Of a stretch of 64,000 nt of DNA, positions 62,364-64,000 are shown in pieces. The stretch is from Nocardia jejuensis NBRC 103114 (lineage in GTDB: Bacteria > Actinomycetota > Actinomycetes > Mycobacteriales > Mycobacteriaceae), in the NCBI RefSeq assembly GCF_001613145.1, contig NZ_BDBU01000018.1:1-64000 (forward strand), read 5' to 3'. Under the pieces are notes generated by a model. That model was not told the origin of the DNA and made no database searches. It was given only the letters and a program-made list of their open reading frames with translations. A program made the translations under genes and the position numbers. The number at the start of each line of letters is the position of its first letter. Within the stretch, counting starts at the first letter, position 1.

Positions 62364-63560
62364 GTGCGCACGTCCAGGTCGAGGTTGATCGCGAATGTCT
62401 TGGGTATCGGTGTGGCGATCATGACCATGGTGGGGACCGTTCCCTGCACCGCGCACGCGGGTGCGATCTTCCCCGTGGCGGACAAGGACGGGTTCTATTA
62501 CGGCCCAGCCGATCTCGGTGCTTTCGCACCGGGCGACGTGCTGCGTTCACGACCGGTCGCGGCGCATCCGTGGCCCGGGTCGACGGTGTGGCAGCTGGCG
62601 TATCGGTCCGCCGATTCCTCGGGCGCGCCGATCTCGGCGGTGACCACGCTGATCGTGCCCCCGGGCGCTGCCGGGCGTCCGGTGGTGTCGTATCAGCCGT
62701 TCGTGAATTCGCTGGGTCTGCAGTGCGCGCCCTCGCACGCGCTGTTCGACGGCGGCCTGAAGGAGTCCGCGGCACTGAACATGCTGCTCGCGCGGGGCTG
62801 GGCGGTGGCGGTTCCGGATCACCTGGGCCCGACCAGCGCTTACGGTGCGGCCCGGATGGGCGGGCAGATCACGCTCGACGGCATTCGGGCGGTCAAGCGG
62901 TTCGCTCCCGCGGGCCTCGCGGATTCACCGGTCGGCATGGCCGGCTACTCCGGCGGCGCGATGTCGACCGGTTTCGCGGCCGCGCTGGCTCCCGATTACG
63001 CACCGGAACTGTCCATCGTGGGTTCCGCGGTCGGCGGCGTGCCGGTCAACCCGGGAAAGATGGCCCTGCAGATCGGTGACACCCCGCATCCGCTGTTCGG
63101 TCTCGGCTTCGCTGTCGCGGTCGGCCTCGAACGCGAATACCCGGCGGCCCTGCCGTTGGACCGGGCATTGACCCCGGCCGGATTCGCGATGCGTGAGCGG
63201 ATTGCGAATTCCTGTGTGGACGACATCATTTCCGCCGGTGCGGGTCACTCGATCGGTGAGATGTTCAACCGTGGCATGGAGAACGATCCGGCGATGATCG
63301 CCGCGATGCATGAGAATTCGCTCGAGATCGCCCCCGAGGTACCCCGTGTGCCGGTCTACGAGTGGCACGGCGGCAACGACCAGGTCCCGCTGGACCTCGC
63401 CCGCGCCACCGCCGGAAGGTATTGCGCCGCGGGAACTCCCGTCCAATTCGACGTCATTCCCGGGACTGATCACGCCACGGCCATCGCCCCCGGTGCGATG
63501 AATGCGGTGGGCTACCTCGCGGACCGGTTCGCGGGCCGTCCCGCCCCGTCGAATTGCTGA
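62364..63560 (+). CDS. Secreted lipase (secretory LIP family)
   Basis: 398 residues from GTG 62364, selected because AAGGAGG (62353-62359) is four bases upstream and a proper signal peptide follows; an upstream ATG (62274) would bury it. The signal has RTSRSR, a hydrophobic core and a likely cleavage after AHA. The mature protein is an alpha/beta hydrolase of the secretory lipase type: nucleophile Ser in GYSGGAM, an Asp in HGGNDQVP and a His in PGTDHATA. It should cleave extracellular acylglycerols or other esters. Nocardia, Rhodococcus and mycobacteria carry many such genes. A hairpin follows. Confidence 0.93.
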   Translation: MRTSRSRLIANVLGIGVAIMTMVGTVPCTAHAGAIFPVADKDGFYYGPADLGAFAPGDVLRSRPVAAHPWPGSTVWQLAYRSADSSGAPISAVTTLIVPPGAAGRPVVSYQPFVNSLGLQCAPSHALFDGGLKESAALNMLLARGWAVAVPDHLGPTSAYGAARMGGQITLDGIRAVKRFAPAGLADSPVGMAGYSGGAMSTGFAAALAPDYAPELSIVGSAVGGVPVNPGKMALQIGDTPHPLFGLGFAVAVGLEREYPAALPLDRALTPAGFAMRERIANSCVDDIISAGAGHSIGEMFNRGMENDPAMIAAMHENSLEIAPEVPRVPVYEWHGGNDQVPLDLARATAGRYCAAGTPVQFDVIPGTDHATAIAPGAMNAVGYLADRFAGRPAPSNC

Positions 63561-63587
63561 ATTCGTAGCGCGGTGACTCGCTGACAC

Positions 63588-63628
63588 GGTGCCCGGACGG
63601 TGTGGCGAAAGCGCACTGTCCGGGCGCC
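63588..63628. terminator. Bidirectional hairpin between lipase and TetR-like genes
   Basis: GCCCGGAC (63591-63598) and GTCCGGGC (63618-63625) form an exact stem, extended by outer pairs with one G-U and by an inner imperfect part around the CGAAA loop. It lies in the 115-base gap between convergent genes. Confidence 0.6.
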
Positions 63629-63675
63629 GTCGTGTGGCGGGGCCGCGACGATTCGATGTGCCCCGGCCACGCGGC

Positions 63676-64000
63676 TCACTGTGCGGCGGTGAGAGCGAGC
63701 AGCACCCGGTGTGCGCGAGCGCTCATCTGCGCGGCCGTCTGATCGGGATTGTCCAGCCACCACGACACGACCGCGCTCACACTGTTCATCCAGACGCGCG
63801 TGAGCACGGCGAGATCACGCGGATCGGTGAGTTCGGCCGTCGCGAACGCGGATCCGACTCCGGTGGCGGCCTGTTCGGCGATGGTCGCGCGATGGCGGCG
63901 TGCGGTGACGGCGGCGTCCGAGTCGCGGGGAACGCTGCGGTCGTAGAGCACGTTCCAGTCGTGGGGGCGTGGTTCCAGCGCGGTGAAGATGGCATCGAGC
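63676..64000 (-). CDS. TetR-like regulator, C-terminal part (gene runs off the window)
   Basis: The frame is open from the window end to its stop at 63676, giving about 108 residues (LDAIFTALEPRPHDWNVLYDR at the start, without the DNA-binding domain). Helices such as LTRVWMNSVSAVVSWWLDNP and the closing AHRVLLALTAAQ resemble the ligand-binding end of TetR-family proteins, and the other TetR in this window has a comparable WWLDHPGD segment. The helix-turn-helix would lie beyond position 64000. It converges with the lipase gene. Confidence 0.7.
   Translation of the reverse strand, partial: LDAIFTALEPRPHDWNVLYDRSVPRDSDAAVTARRHRATIAEQAATGVGSAFATAELTDPRDLAVLTRVWMNSVSAVVSWWLDNPDQTAAQMSARAHRVLLALTAAQ

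Overview
The window is high-G+C actinobacterial DNA. The accessory genes suggest a Nocardia-like member of the Mycobacteriales: an MprB-type histidine kinase, a secretory (LIP-family) lipase, a double-hotdog MaoC dehydratase and a lipoprotein asparaginase. The genus is an inference. No rRNA, tRNA, CRISPR array, insertion sequence or phage gene was seen.

Positions 1-38639 hold five collinear, tightly packed type I modular polyketide synthase (PKS) genes on the + strand. The first enters from outside the window and lacks its 5' end, so the loading module is not visible. Seven modules are present: one fully reducing (DH-ER-KR, malonyl AT), then six consecutive DH-KR modules whose AT motifs read methylmalonyl, methylmalonyl, malonyl, malonyl, malonyl, methylmalonyl. 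The last carries a thioesterase. If the modules act in order, the released end is a fully conjugated hexaenoyl acid with methyls at C-2, C-10 and C-12.

Positions 38627-51005 are tailoring and precursor genes. Three of them (PhzE-type ADIC synthase, PhzD-type isochorismatase, EntA/DhbA-type dehydrogenase) form a route from chorismate to 3-hydroxyanthranilate, joined by an FAD oxidoreductase and a VOC-fold protein. Two asparagine-synthetase-like paralogues flank this block. The one coupled to the PKS lacks the N-terminal cysteine needed for glutamine hydrolysis, while the divergent one keeps it. A second operon encodes an O-methyltransferase, a P450, a [3Fe-4S] ferredoxin and a YCII-like protein. 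Together they suggest a methyl-branched polyene linked to, or built on, an aminohydroxybenzoate unit, with amide formation by the AsnB-like enzymes, followed by methylation and P450 oxidation. I do not recognise a known product.

Positions 51172-64000 look like ordinary genome: a lipoprotein asparaginase divergent from an aspartate 4-decarboxylase/aspartate:alanine exchanger pair (an Asn to Asp to Ala proton-consuming cycle), a histidine kinase with no response regulator beside it, a membrane-anchored hypothetical protein, a TetR repressor with a striking nested operator facing an acyl-CoA dehydrogenase, an AAA ATPase, a MaoC dehydratase, a secreted lipase and the C-terminal part of another TetR-like regulator. 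No stretch longer than about 300 bases lacks a gene.
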